Below the pieces are notes generated by a model that searched no databases, was not told where the DNA came from, and saw only the letters and a list, made by a program, of their open reading frames with translations. From NCBI GenBank assembly GCA_050943335.1, contig JBMNOZ010000009.1, positions 13,570 to 77,569 on the forward strand: a stretch of DNA of 64,000 nucleotides. The letters run 5' to 3'. Positions 16,750 through 26,108 of the stretch are shown one piece after another (positions within the stretch are counted from its first letter, which is position 1; each line of letters starts with the position of its first letter). The position numbers and the translations under genes were made by a program. This DNA comes from JBMNOZ01 sp050943335 (GTDB lineage Bacteria > Bacillota > Desulfitobacteriia > Desulfitobacteriales > Syntrophobotulaceae).

Positions 16750-18566
16750 ATGGAGAAGTATGTATTGGGATTCAATGAGGTAGATAAAACATCGTTGCCT
16801 TATGTTGGAGGCAAAGGGGCTAACTTAGGAGAAATGCTTAAAGCCGGGTTTCCAGTTCCCCAAGGGTTTTGTGTTACAACCCGGGCCTACCAAGCTTTTG
16901 TTCAACAAAGTACTGAGTTTGGCAGCTTGCTCGATCAGCTTGAACATATAAACCCTAATGATCTGGAACACATCCGTAAATTAGGGCTGGGTATTAGTGA
17001 CAGCAGATTTATATCAGGTACGAGAACAAAAAATCATAAAAAAACAGATCGCTAAAAAGAAAATTGCTATCTACTCACTGCCAGAAGGAGGAACAATCAC
17101 AAAAGAAATCCCACCGGAAAATCAGGAGATGCAAGCGTTAGAAGATGATAAGATCATCGAACTCGCTGAATGGGGGCGGAAAATAGAAGACCATTATGGC
17201 TCCGAACAGGATATTGAATGGGGATATGCGGGTGGTAAATTCTATATTCTTCAAAGTCGCCCTATCACATCCTTATTCCCTGTACCTCAAGTTCCTGACC
17301 ACAAGTTTCGCGTGTTTGTTTCCTTTGGGCACATTCAAGTAATGACCGATGCGATGAAGCCTTTATCAATATCGCTGGTGAGGAATTTAACCAATTTCTT
17401 AAAAGAGGATGCCTCAAAGGAAAATCCTTTTATCTACTCAGCTGGTGGAAGAGTTTTTGCGGATTTTACCGGGCCTCTTTTGTTCAAACCTGCTCGGCGC
17501 ATGTTGTTCAAAGTATTTAATAATATGGATGAATTACTGGTATCTGCCTTGAGCGAAGCTGTAAAGAAAGAAGAATTTTCTAAGTTGTCCTTACCAAAGC
17601 GGAGCCTTTTCAGAACGCTCAAGAAAATGGCTCCAATAATTATTCCAACTCTGCTTAGGGTTCAGCGCAATTTGCATTTTAGAAATCCGGTTAAAGCTAG
17701 AGCCCAGGCGGATTTATTGATTAAGGAAATAGCAAAAGAAAAAGAAGAGTATATTTTTAATGCCGTAGGGGCAGAAAGAATTCACCGTATACAGCAAAGT
17801 ATGGGGGAAATGCCCAAAATATTGCTTAAGGTCGCCAGCTTTTGGATTGCCGGGGTGCTTGCCTCAGTAAGACTTAATAAGGAATTAAAAAAACAAATAG
17901 GCGAAAAAAGTATCCCGCTTGCTTAAGCTCTATCGCAATCTAATGGGCATGCGGGAGCATCATAAATTTGCCCTGATAATACTCATGGATATCTATAAGC
18001 GTGCCATTATGGAAGAGGCAAGAGCCCTGGTCAGAAACGGGATACTGCAGACTGAAGAGGATATATTCTTTTTTACCTTGGATGAAATCATTGCTTTATG
18101 CAAAGATAGCTTTTCCGGTAACATTCAGGAGGTTATGGAAAAAAGAAAAAAACAGCATGAGATAAACCAAAAACTAACAGTTCCCCGTGTTATTACCAGT
18201 GAAGGGGAAATTATTACCGGCACAAGGCTGGATGTAAAAGTACCTGAAGGGGCCCTAGTAGGAACACCGGCTTCCGCGGGTGTAGTAGAGGGTGTCGCCA
18301 GGGTAATTTTAAGGCTAGAAGACGCCAAATTAAATCCTGGAGAAATACTGGTCACTACTTTTACAGATCCGGGCTGGACTCCACTTTTTACATCGGCTAT
18401 CGGTCTAGTTATAGAAGTGGGTGGGACGATGTCCCATGGATCTGTTGTGGCGCGAGAATACGGTATTCCTGCTGTAGCAGGTGTAGATAACATCACCAGC
18501 ATCATAAAAGACGGTAGCCGCATCCGTGTAAACGGTACGGAGGGTTATGTCCAAATATTGGAATAG
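16750..18566 (+). pseudogene. Broken PEP-synthase/rifampicin-phosphotransferase-like gene
   Basis: Three pieces in three frames. 16750 to about 17010 encodes the N-terminus (YVGGKGANLGEMLKAGFPVP), then most of the ATP-grasp domain is missing. 17010-17926 resumes at YQVREQKIIKKQIAKKK and includes DIEWGYAGGKFYILQSRPIT and the linker. 17919-18566 holds the swivelling phosphohistidine domain (GTMSHGSVVAREYGIPAVAG). About 600 codons remain of a family normally near 870. Loss of the ATP-grasp core should abolish activity. Members with a C-terminal phosphohistidine domain include rifampicin phosphotransferase Rph and Bacillus PpsA. The start is clear (GGAGG, then ATG). The fragments could still be translated separately. 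Confidence 0.85.
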
Positions 18567-18586
18567 GCGAAAGCCCAATAATCTTA

Positions 18587-19590
18587 ATGAAATACGAGGT
18601 ACTTGCCATGATAATTTTCGTAGGGATAATTTTAGGTATGTTTGCCATCAGCGTAATGCAATTAGTGCTCGCTACCGCCTTACCTCATATCGTGAGTGAA
18701 ATCGGTGGGGGCCATTTATATAGTTTTGTTTTTTCCAGCTATATGATTTCTTCAATAGTAATGATACCAATATTCTCAAAGCTGGCAGATATATATGGGA
18801 AAAAAAGATTTTATCTTATCGGAATAGGCATTTTTGCAACAGGCACTCTTTACGGAGCATTGGCATCAAATATGCCGGCTCTTATCATAGCGAGAATAAT
18901 ACAAGGCGTAGGGGCAGGAATTCTAACCCCCGTATCTCTGGCCCTGGTGTCAGACATGTTCACTGCAGAAAAAAGAGGACGTATGATCGGTATATTCGGA
19001 ATGGTTCAGTTGGTATCAAACTTAATCAGTCCTCTTCTGGGAAAGTCATTTTAAGCTCAGTAGTCGCAGGGGGCATTATGTACGGGCTGATTGCAATACT
19101 GCCCTTATGCGGCGCCATGCTTGGCAGCCAGGGTTTTAAGATAAATGAAAGCCAGATCTTATTGTTTTTCATGTTCGGTACAACAACTGGAATGGTTGCA
19201 AGTAGCTTTTTAGTAAAGAGGTTAAATTCAGCGATATTCACAAAAACAATATGGATTGTGATGAGTGTCTCCTCAATCAGCATCTTGTATTTTATCAGCG
19301 TAAAGAATTTAATCATGTTTAACCTTTTAAATACTGTGATCGGTTTATGTTTAGGGGGAATTATGTCAACCTTTATGATTAATTCTCAGAATGCCGTGAA
19401 AAGTGAAGATAGGACTGTCCTAAGCGGACTTATCCAACTCGGTAGATATATGGGCGCTTCTATAGGAGTTACAATTTTTGCAGGCGTATTGCCTGAAGTC
19501 GGTATGATAACCAGTGTGTCGCAATTTGCAGGTGCCTTTGGCGTACTGTTGGTATTAAGTGTGCTTGGGCTTGCGAACGAGGTGCTGTAA
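18587..19590 (+). pseudogene. Broken MFS (DHA2/EmrB-like) drug exporter
   Basis: Remnant of a 14-TM DHA2-type exporter. 18587-19040 encodes TM1-4, including the motif A region LADIYGKKRFYLIG and VGAGILTPVSLALV. The text breaks at SPLLG and resumes in another frame near 19040 at KVILSSVVAGGIMYGL, continuing to 19590 with the C-terminal helices. About 335 codons remain of roughly 480, so about 140 codons in the middle are missing. It lies 20 bases behind the broken phosphotransferase gene and was probably its operon partner under the TetR regulator. Confidence 0.82.
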
Positions 19591-19717
19591 TATACTAAAA
19601 GGAAAAATAAATGACAAAGTTTTTGCTAGATAATAGAAACGAATATGTTAAACTTGGTATTAATAAAAATGAGTGTCTTATGTTTCAACGGTGGAAATAA
19701 TTTATGGAGGGTTATGG

Positions 19718-20941
19718 ATGGTACGAAAAATTGGGACTTTTTTAATCGCTGTTCTTTTTATGTTTCTTTTAACTGCCTGTAGTGAAGGGGGAAGAGCAGA
19801 AAATAAAAAATATAATATTGAGGAAATTAGCGAAGAGGTAATTGAAGGCAATAATCAATTTGCCTTTGAAATCTTTAAAAAACTTAATAATGAGGATACA
19901 GATAAAAGTATTTTTATTTCCCCAATCAGTATTTCCACAGCCCTTACCATGACCTATAACGGAGCGGAGTCCTCCACAAAGGAAGGTATGGAAAAGGCCC
20001 TCGGTTTTGAGGGACTGGATCGAGATATTGTAAACAAGAGCTTTAGCAACTTGCTTAATTATCTTCCCCAGGCCAGTGAAAAAATAGAACTTAATTTAGC
20101 CAACTCTATCTGGATTAGGGAAGGAGAAGAGATAAAAAAGGATTTTTTAGAGAAAAACGAGAGCAATTTTAGAGCTAAAATTGAGACCTTGGATTTTTCA
20201 AAGGACTCTGCTGTTGCGATCATCAATAAATGGATAGCTAAGGAAACCAAGGGTAAAATTGAGGAGATGCTTGACCCTCCTATTGATCCCAGGGTGATTA
20301 TGTATCTGATTAATGCTATTTATTTCCAGGGAGAATGGAGCAAGGAGTTTGACCCTCGAGATACATCTGATAGCACCTTCCATACCTATGACGGCGGTGA
20401 GCAAACTGTAGAAATGATGAGCCGTCAAGATAAGTTTCTATATACTGAAAAAGAGGATTTTAAAGCTCTAAAGCTTCCCTATGGGAAAGGGGAAGTCGCT
20501 ATGTATCTCTTACTTCCAGAGCAGAACATAGATATTAATGAATTTATTCAAGGCTTGTCCGGGAAAACTTGGGAGGATATTCGTAAGAGCGTGGTCGAAA
20601 CCGATGATGTGTTTCTTAATATGCCAAAATTCAAACTGGAATACGGAATTAAAAATCTCAATACCTGTTTAGAAGAATTAGGTATGAGCGAGGCCTTAAG
20701 CGATAGGGCAGATTTTTCTGGAATAAGAGAAGATATCTTCATCAGCAGGGTTCTACATAAAGCAGTTCTGGAAGTGGATGAAAAGGGCAGTAAGGCTGCC
20801 GGGGCAACAGTGGTAGAAATGAGGGAGGTGGCTGCTGTCGAACCTATAACATTTATTGCCGACAGGCCTTTTGTGTTTATTATCTCTGAGGAAACTACCA
20901 AATCCATACTTTTCATGGGTAAACTTTTAAAGGTCGAGTAA
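19718..20941 (+). CDS. Serpin family protease inhibitor, predicted lipoprotein
   Basis: 407 aa. The signal peptide MVRKIGTFLIAVLFMFLL ends in lipobox LTAC, Cys about residue 21, so it should be anchored outside the membrane. NQFAFEIFKKL and SIFISPISISTALTMTYNGA are typical serpin helix A/B sequences. The reactive-loop hinge reads DEKGSKAAGATVVEM, the small-residue pattern of inhibitory serpins. Counting P17 at the Glu puts P1 near a valine in REVAAVEP, which would suit an elastase- or subtilisin-like target (inference). ATG 19718 lies 7 bases after GGAGG. No protease gene is nearby. Confidence 0.93.
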   Translation: MVRKIGTFLIAVLFMFLLTACSEGGRAENKKYNIEEISEEVIEGNNQFAFEIFKKLNNEDTDKSIFISPISISTALTMTYNGAESSTKEGMEKALGFEGLDRDIVNKSFSNLLNYLPQASEKIELNLANSIWIREGEEIKKDFLEKNESNFRAKIETLDFSKDSAVAIINKWIAKETKGKIEEMLDPPIDPRVIMYLINAIYFQGEWSKEFDPRDTSDSTFHTYDGGEQTVEMMSRQDKFLYTEKEDFKALKLPYGKGEVAMYLLLPEQNIDINEFIQGLSGKTWEDIRKSVVETDDVFLNMPKFKLEYGIKNLNTCLEELGMSEALSDRADFSGIREDIFISRVLHKAVLEVDEKGSKAAGATVVEMREVAAVEPITFIADRPFVFIISEETTKSILFMGKLLKVE

Positions 20942-21104
20942 ACAGTTGGATATTAACCGGAACAGGGTAAAAGAAAATAAATAGCCCCCTCTCTTTTGCG
21001 GTCACTTGGTTCAGAAATGGAAGGAAACAAGCTTAGAAAAAGGGAAACTGGACCTTCTTAGCGAAATATGGTGTAGAAAGAAAACATAAGAGGGAGTGCT
21101 ATAG

Positions 21105-22667
21105 TTGAAGTTACATTTTTTTGGTGCTGCCGGTCATGTTGCTGGGTCTTGTTTTATGTTGGAAACGGGAAAACGTAAAATTCTTATTGACTGCGGTATG
21201 TTTCAAGGCAGTAAAGCCTTAAGGGAAAGGAACTATGGAGAATTTCCTTTTAACCCATCGGAAATTGATTTTTTAATTCTCACCCATGCCCATATCGATC
21301 ACAGCGGTTTAATACCTAAACTCGTCAAAAAAGGGTTTGAGGGACGGATTTATTGCTCTACAGCGACTAAAGAATTATGTTCCCTTTTGCTTCCAGACAG
21401 CGGTTATATTCAGGTTATGGAAGTGGAGCGGAAAAACAGGAAACTTAAAAGGGCTGGACAGCCTTTACTTACCCCGATTTACACCCCAGATGACGCGGAA
21501 ATGGCCATGGCTCAGTTTTCAGCAGTCAGGCGCAAGGAGATTGTAACCATTGACAGCGAGATAAAATTCCGTCTCAATGAAGCGGGGCATATCTTGGGAG
21601 CCACAATTGTTGAATTATGGGTAGGGGATATAAAAATTGTCTTCACCGGAGATCTGGGTAACAAAGATCAACCAATAATTAAAGACCCCGATTATATCGA
21701 GGAGGCAGATTATCTGGTAATTGAGTCCACTTACGGCAGCAGAAATCATACTTTTATTGGCGATAATGAAAAAAAACTTACGGAAATTATCAAGGAAACT
21801 TTTGCGCGGGGAGGCAATCTAATAATCCCTTCCTTTGCCGTGGCCAGAACTCAAGACCTTCTCTATCATCTCCATAATATAAAAAATTCTAATGAATTTA
21901 AGGAACTAAATATTTATGTGGATAGCCCTCTCGCTATTAACGCCACAAAAGTTTTTTGTGAGAGAAAAGAGTACTATGATCAGGAGACCAAGGATCTGGA
22001 AGAGGCTTGCGAATCCAGCGCTCTGGTGTTCGAAGGGGTAAAATTTACCCCTAGCGTAGAGGAGTCTATGGCGCTTAACACTATTGAAAAAGAAGCAATT
22101 ATTATCTCGGCCAGTGGAATGGCTGAAGCCGGCAGGATAAAACACCATCTCAAACATAATCTCTGGCGGGAAGAGAGCACAATTCTCTTTGTGGGCTACC
22201 AGGCTCAAGGCACTTTAGGAAGAAGAATTGTAGATGGGGAAAAAATAGTTAGAATTCATGGGGAAGAAATTATGGTTAAGGCTAATATTATTTCCCTGGA
22301 TGGTTTCTCCTCCCATGCCGATCAGAAAGGTCTTTTGGAGTGGGTAGGAAATATCAAAAAACCTCCTAAACAAGTTTTTGTAGTTCATGGGGAAAAGGAA
22401 AGCTCCCAGGAACTGGCGAAGGCTATTAGTGAAAAGTTTAATATAAAAACAACCGTACCCAGTATTGGGGAAGTTTTTGAATTAAAAGACTCTGATTCTA
22501 TCCAGCTAGTTTCTCCTCCTGATTCTTCCGAGGAACATATTAGAATCCTCTATGGACAGATTATTAAATGCTTAGATACTAAAGTTAATGTCGGACTGGC
22601 GAAAAAGAATAACGAGGAATTATTAGAAAAGTTGGCCCGGATAATGGATTATGTGCAGAAAATATAA
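21105..22667 (+). CDS. MBL-fold / beta-CASP ribonuclease family protein
   Basis: 520 aa with the metallo-beta-lactamase signature LTHAHIDHSGL at about residues 57-67, further metal ligands in EAGHILGA and FTGDLG, and beta-CASP motifs including PSFAVARTQDLLYHL and SASGMAEAGRIKHHL. The closest relatives are the CPSF-type exonucleases of bacteria. The C-terminal ~60 residues after FELKDSDS are an extension. The TTG start follows AGAGGGAG. It is a single gene without an obvious operon. Its RNA substrate cannot be told from the sequence. Confidence 0.92.
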   Translation: MKLHFFGAAGHVAGSCFMLETGKRKILIDCGMFQGSKALRERNYGEFPFNPSEIDFLILTHAHIDHSGLIPKLVKKGFEGRIYCSTATKELCSLLLPDSGYIQVMEVERKNRKLKRAGQPLLTPIYTPDDAEMAMAQFSAVRRKEIVTIDSEIKFRLNEAGHILGATIVELWVGDIKIVFTGDLGNKDQPIIKDPDYIEEADYLVIESTYGSRNHTFIGDNEKKLTEIIKETFARGGNLIIPSFAVARTQDLLYHLHNIKNSNEFKELNIYVDSPLAINATKVFCERKEYYDQETKDLEEACESSALVFEGVKFTPSVEESMALNTIEKEAIIISASGMAEAGRIKHHLKHNLWREESTILFVGYQAQGTLGRRIVDGEKIVRIHGEEIMVKANIISLDGFSSHADQKGLLEWVGNIKKPPKQVFVVHGEKESSQELAKAISEKFNIKTTVPSIGEVFELKDSDSIQLVSPPDSSEEHIRILYGQIIKCLDTKVNVGLAKKNNEELLEKLARIMDYVQKI

Positions 22668-22728
22668 ACTGCTTGTTATATACTACAGTCCTTCATCCAG
22701 CCGTCCCTACGGTGACAACTCTTATTTT

Positions 22729-22923
22729 TTACGGCCGGTCTCCTCTGGCTAAAATCAAGTCAGCAAATATTTTTTGAGATTTCGCTGCCTCACTTGCCGC
22801 AGTTGCGATGAGCTTATGTAAGTTTTCATCAAGAACTTCAGTTTGGATTAGAGAGTAGGCTATCACTGCCATGCGCGCATCTTTTTCGTAGTCCTGAAGC
22901 ATATCCATATCTGTAAATTTCAT
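22729..22923 (-). CDS. Small helical protein, possibly coat-like
   Basis: About 64 aa, mostly helical, starting MKFTDMDMLQDYEKDARMAV and ending near LILARGDRP. Length and four-helix-like composition resemble CotF-type or ferritin-like spore coat fragments, but no motif is decisive. ATG at 22923 lies 8 bases after GAGGAG; an upstream GTG at 22932 is in frame. It is directly downstream of a second small helical gene on the same strand, and the two probably form a pair. Confidence 0.6.
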   Translation of the reverse strand: MKFTDMDMLQDYEKDARMAVIAYSLIQTEVLDENLHKLIATAASEAAKSQKIFADLILARGDRP

Positions 22924-22928
22924 TGCGC

Positions 22929-23189
22929 TCACTCCTCCGTCATGCTCTCAAAATATTTCTGTAGAAGGTATGCTGATTTTATTAATTTTTTGTGCTCTTG
23001 TCTAAACATTTCTGCTAATTGTTGGTCTAAACAGTTTCCAGCGTAGAAATCACATTTGCGAGCGGCTACCTGGGTTTCACTGATGATTTTTACCAAATAC
23101 ATACCCTCTTTTATCCTCTGAACTGTGGTGGGGTCAAATTCTCTTAGCAGTGGTTTGTGTTTGTTTAGCAGTTTCATCAAATTAATCAT
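22929..23189 (-). CDS. Small helical protein, possibly CotF-like coat protein
   Basis: 86 aa without signal peptide or TM segment. KIISETQVAARKCDFYAGNC and EMFRQEHKKLIKSAYLLQKYF look like two amphipathic helices of the CotF/ferritin-like type. The start follows AAGGATGG by about 8 bases. It is 5 bases upstream of the partner gene on the same strand. A similar two-gene arrangement follows the germination operon at 57.6-58.2 kb. A spore-coat role is inferred from that resemblance only. Confidence 0.6.
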   Translation of the reverse strand: MINLMKLLNKHKPLLREFDPTTVQRIKEGMYLVKIISETQVAARKCDFYAGNCLDQQLAEMFRQEHKKLIKSAYLLQKYFESMTEE

Positions 23190-23401
23190 AGTTAACCATC
23201 CTTGCTAACAAGTACTCGTTTTAGGTTAACCAGTCCTGTTAAAAATTATTACTATCTATTTGCCCGGTTTACTTAATCAAGGGCAACAACTATAATAAAG
23301 GGTAGGGAATCTAAATCTAAACGCTTCCTAAATACTAAAAAAATAAATGGGTAAGGTATTTATAAGATGAAAAACTAATCCACTTAAAGATTTCTTTAAA
23401 A

Positions 23402-23473
23402 ATGCACCAGCCTCAAATCAGAGCAACCTTTTTACGCGGAAGGGTTGTCTCGCTGTGCATTTCAGTAATCTAG
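23402..23473 (+). CDS. Candidate 23-residue leader peptide upstream of the ABC-F gene
   Basis: ATG 23402 to TAG 23471-23473 encodes 23 residues, starting MHQPQIRATFLRGRVV. It lies 107 bases upstream of the ABC-F start, where leader peptides that sense ribosome-stalling drugs are expected. Against it, the ribosome-binding site is weak. The segment can also fold on itself: TGCAC near 23403 with GTGCA near 23455, and CAACC with GGTTG inside. The 23190-23400 stretch before it holds nothing else I recognise. Confidence 0.35.
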   Translation: MHQPQIRATFLRGRVVSLCISVI

Positions 23474-23477
23474 AGGT

Positions 23478-23577
23478 GGATAGTATTCTTTTATCTTAAG
23501 ATAGCTTGCCAGATGTTTCTTTAGAGCGGATTTTTAAGGAATGCTATCCTCTCCACTATCCTAGGGAGGGGTTTTTT
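23478..23577 (+). promoter_or_regulatory. Attenuator-like leader that can hide the ABC-F ribosome-binding site
   Basis: CCTCTCC at 23548-23554 pairs with GGAGGGG at 23565-23571 (one G-U) and is followed by TTTTTT at 23572-23577: an intrinsic terminator whose 3' arm is the Shine-Dalgarno of the next gene. An alternative stem, GGATAGTATTC 23478-23488 with GAATGCTATCC 23539-23549, overlaps the terminator's 5' arm by two bases. Mutually exclusive folding of this kind is the usual layout for drug-induced ABC-F and Erm leaders. Confidence 0.65.
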
Positions 23578-23579
23578 AT

Positions 23580-25259
23580 ATGTTGTTGGTAGAAGCGAAA
23601 GGGATAAAAAAGTATTTTGGAGAGAGACTGGTTTTAAGCATAGAAAGTTTAAATGTTTATTCCAAAGACCAGATAGGAATCGTAGGCATAAATGGGGCAG
23701 GTAAAACTACCTTAATTAACATACTGAGCAAAAGGCTAGAACCCGAGGAGGGAGATGTTAGGTTATACGGTAAGGCAGGGTTTATATCCCAATTAGGACC
23801 GCCGGACAGAGAAACTATCAGTTGTGAAATGGCGGCTAAGTTCGGTATCAATACTGCCTGGAATGAGCTATTGAGCGGTGGTGAAAAGACCCGTTTTAAA
23901 CTTGCCCAGGTGTTAGAACAGCAAACTCATCTGATTTTTGCTGATGAGCCTACCAGTAACTTAGATTTGCAGGGAATTAAACTAATTGAAGAGGAGTTTT
24001 CCGAATATCAAGGGGCTTTGCTTATTATCTCTCATGATCGAGAGTTATTGGATAATTTATGCACCCAGATAATTGAAGTGGAAAATAAAAGAATCAAAAT
24101 CTATCGGGGAAATTATAGCGCTTACCGGGAACAAAAGCTCCGGGAAAAGAAAAGAGCTGAGTTTGAGTATGAAGAATACCTCAAAGAGAAAAAGCGGTTA
24201 GAACAAGTTATTCATAAAATAAGTGAAAAAGCAAAAAGCCTACGCCACACTCCTAAAAGGATGGGAAATTCTGAAGCCAGGCTTCATAAAATGGGCCCCC
24301 AAAAAGCCAAGGTGAATCTAGAGCGAGCAGTTAAAAACGTAGAAAAAAGGATTGCTAATCTAGAGGTAAAGGAAAAACCACTGAACCAAGAACGTATTAA
24401 AATCGATATCCCGGAATCCAATAAACTATATTCTAAAATCGTTGTTAAAGGGGAACAAATAAGTAAGGAATTTAGCGGGAAAAAGATTTTCGTCCGGGCA
24501 TCTTTCGAGATTTATAAGGGCTCAAAAATTGCCCTCCTTGGGCTAAATGGTTGCGGTAAAAGTACTTTGCTTAAAATGATAGTCGAGGGAGAGGAAAATA
24601 TAAAAATAGCTCCTGGAGTAAAGATCGGTTATTTCAGCCAGGAGATGGATATTCTTGAAAAGGATTTAAGTATTATAGAAAACGTAATGAAGGAAAGTAT
24701 TTATCCGGAAAGTTTTACGAGGATAATTCTTGCCAGATTTCTCTTTAAGGGGGATTCCATCTTTAAGAAAATCAAGGCTTTAAGTGGCGGCGAAAGAGTA
24801 AGAGTATCTTTGGTCAAGATCTTATTGCAAGGTGCTAATTTTTTGATTCTAGATGAACCGACTAATTATTTAGATGTAGACTCTCTTGAAGCTTTAGAAG
24901 GCGCACTTGGAGAATATGACGGTACATTATTATTTGTTTCCCATGATAGAAAACTTATTGACAGAATCGCTAATCAGATTATGGTTATCGAAAATTATAA
25001 GCTGAAATCCTTCGAGGGAACATTTAAGGAGTATCAAGCTAGAAAAAACAATCAGTTGAATAATGAGAAGGGAGAGGTGCAAAAAGAGATTTTTCTTCTA
25101 AAAAACCGTCTTGCAGAAATTATAGGGAAATTGTCTATGCCCTCTAAGGATGATGACATTGAGGCTTTGGAAAAAGAATATTATAAAATCATTGATGAAC
25201 TAAAGGTTTTAGAAAAAGGAAAAGGGGATCGAAAATGGAAATGGTGGACAGTGTTTTAG
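23580..25259 (+). CDS. ABC-F family ribosomal protection protein (Vga/CplR type)
   Basis: 559 aa, no membrane segments, two ABC domains. The first has GINGAGKTT, a shortened helical region and LSGGEK. The long basic linker, about residues 185-280, includes SLRHTPKRMGNSEARLHKMG. The second has GLNGCGKST, LSGGERVRVS and LILDEPTNYLD. The layout and short first domain match Vga/Lsa/CplR proteins, which displace lincosamides, pleuromutilins and streptogramins A from the ribosome. The drug range here is unknown. ATG 23580 follows AGGGAGGGG by 8 bases, and that site lies in the attenuator. It converges directly with the betaine operon. Confidence 0.9.
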   Translation: MLLVEAKGIKKYFGERLVLSIESLNVYSKDQIGIVGINGAGKTTLINILSKRLEPEEGDVRLYGKAGFISQLGPPDRETISCEMAAKFGINTAWNELLSGGEKTRFKLAQVLEQQTHLIFADEPTSNLDLQGIKLIEEEFSEYQGALLIISHDRELLDNLCTQIIEVENKRIKIYRGNYSAYREQKLREKKRAEFEYEEYLKEKKRLEQVIHKISEKAKSLRHTPKRMGNSEARLHKMGPQKAKVNLERAVKNVEKRIANLEVKEKPLNQERIKIDIPESNKLYSKIVVKGEQISKEFSGKKIFVRASFEIYKGSKIALLGLNGCGKSTLLKMIVEGEENIKIAPGVKIGYFSQEMDILEKDLSIIENVMKESIYPESFTRIILARFLFKGDSIFKKIKALSGGERVRVSLVKILLQGANFLILDEPTNYLDVDSLEALEGALGEYDGTLLFVSHDRKLIDRIANQIMVIENYKLKSFEGTFKEYQARKNNQLNNEKGEVQKEIFLLKNRLAEIIGKLSMPSKDDDIEALEKEYYKIIDELKVLEKGKGDRKWKWWTVF

Positions 25260-26108
25260 TTATCTTTTTTGAATAGAAATATTGCGCTTACGTGATATAT
25301 TCTCCGTTATTCTATCTAGTAAGATAGCTATGACTACAATTCCTATTCCACCTTCGATTCCGGAGCCAATATTAATGGTCTGCATAGCTTTTAAAACTTC
25401 TCCTCCTAAACCGCCAGCCCCAATCATAGCTGCTATAACCGACATGGAGAGTCCTAACATAATACATTGGTTTACTCCGGCCATAATGGTTGGCATAGCT
25501 AAGGGTAATTGTACTCCGGTAAGGATTTGAAACTTAGTCGATCCAAAAGCCTTAGCTGCTTCTACGATGTCCTGTGGTACCTGTCGAATACCTAAATTCG
25601 TCAGGCGAATAGCTGGGGGGATAGAAAAGATTAGGGTGGCAACTACAGCCGCTACTTCACCTAGACCAAAAAAAATTACTGCTGGAATAAGATAAACAAA
25701 ACTAGGAAGAGTTTGCATAAAATCAAGAATTGGTTTGAGGATTTTTTCAAACAAATCATTCTGGGAGGCCAAAATTCCCGTCGGAATAGCAATTATCAGG
25801 CCGATTATAGTTGCTGCGACTACTATGGCTAGGGTTTCTATGGTTTGGGTCCATAGATCTAAGCTATATAGAAAGAAGAAAGAGATCAAGGCAAAGGTGC
25901 CAATTTTTTTGCTAATTAGGAAGAAGATAAGCAGGCTTAAAATAATAATTACAAGCCACGGAGGAAATTTTAAGAGGAAACCTTCTGCACCTTTTAAGAT
26001 AGTTTCCAATCCTTTGCTAATAACATCAGTAATAGGTTCAATATATGGCCTTATAGAATCGAAAGCATTATTGACAGTTTTCTCTAAAGGGATTACAAAT
26101 TTAGGCAT
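25260..26108 (-). CDS. Glycine betaine/proline ABC transporter permease
   Basis: About 282 aa with five to six TM helices. Inner-membrane permease of a ProW/OpuAB-type osmoprotectant importer. The EAA-type loop is EAAKAFGSTKFQILTGVQLP, and ILASQNDLFEKILKPILDFM is typical of the family. ATG 26108 follows GGTGA and GGGGA on the minus strand; an upstream GTG at 26117 overlaps the ribosome-binding site. It overlaps the ATPase gene by 8 bases. Order in transcription: binding protein, ATPase, permease. Confidence 0.93.
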   Translation of the reverse strand: MPKFVIPLEKTVNNAFDSIRPYIEPITDVISKGLETILKGAEGFLLKFPPWLVIIILSLLIFFLISKKIGTFALISFFFLYSLDLWTQTIETLAIVVAATIIGLIIAIPTGILASQNDLFEKILKPILDFMQTLPSFVYLIPAVIFFGLGEVAAVVATLIFSIPPAIRLTNLGIRQVPQDIVEAAKAFGSTKFQILTGVQLPLAMPTIMAGVNQCIMLGLSMSVIAAMIGAGGLGGEVLKAMQTINIGSGIEGGIGIVVIAILLDRITENISRKRNISIQKR

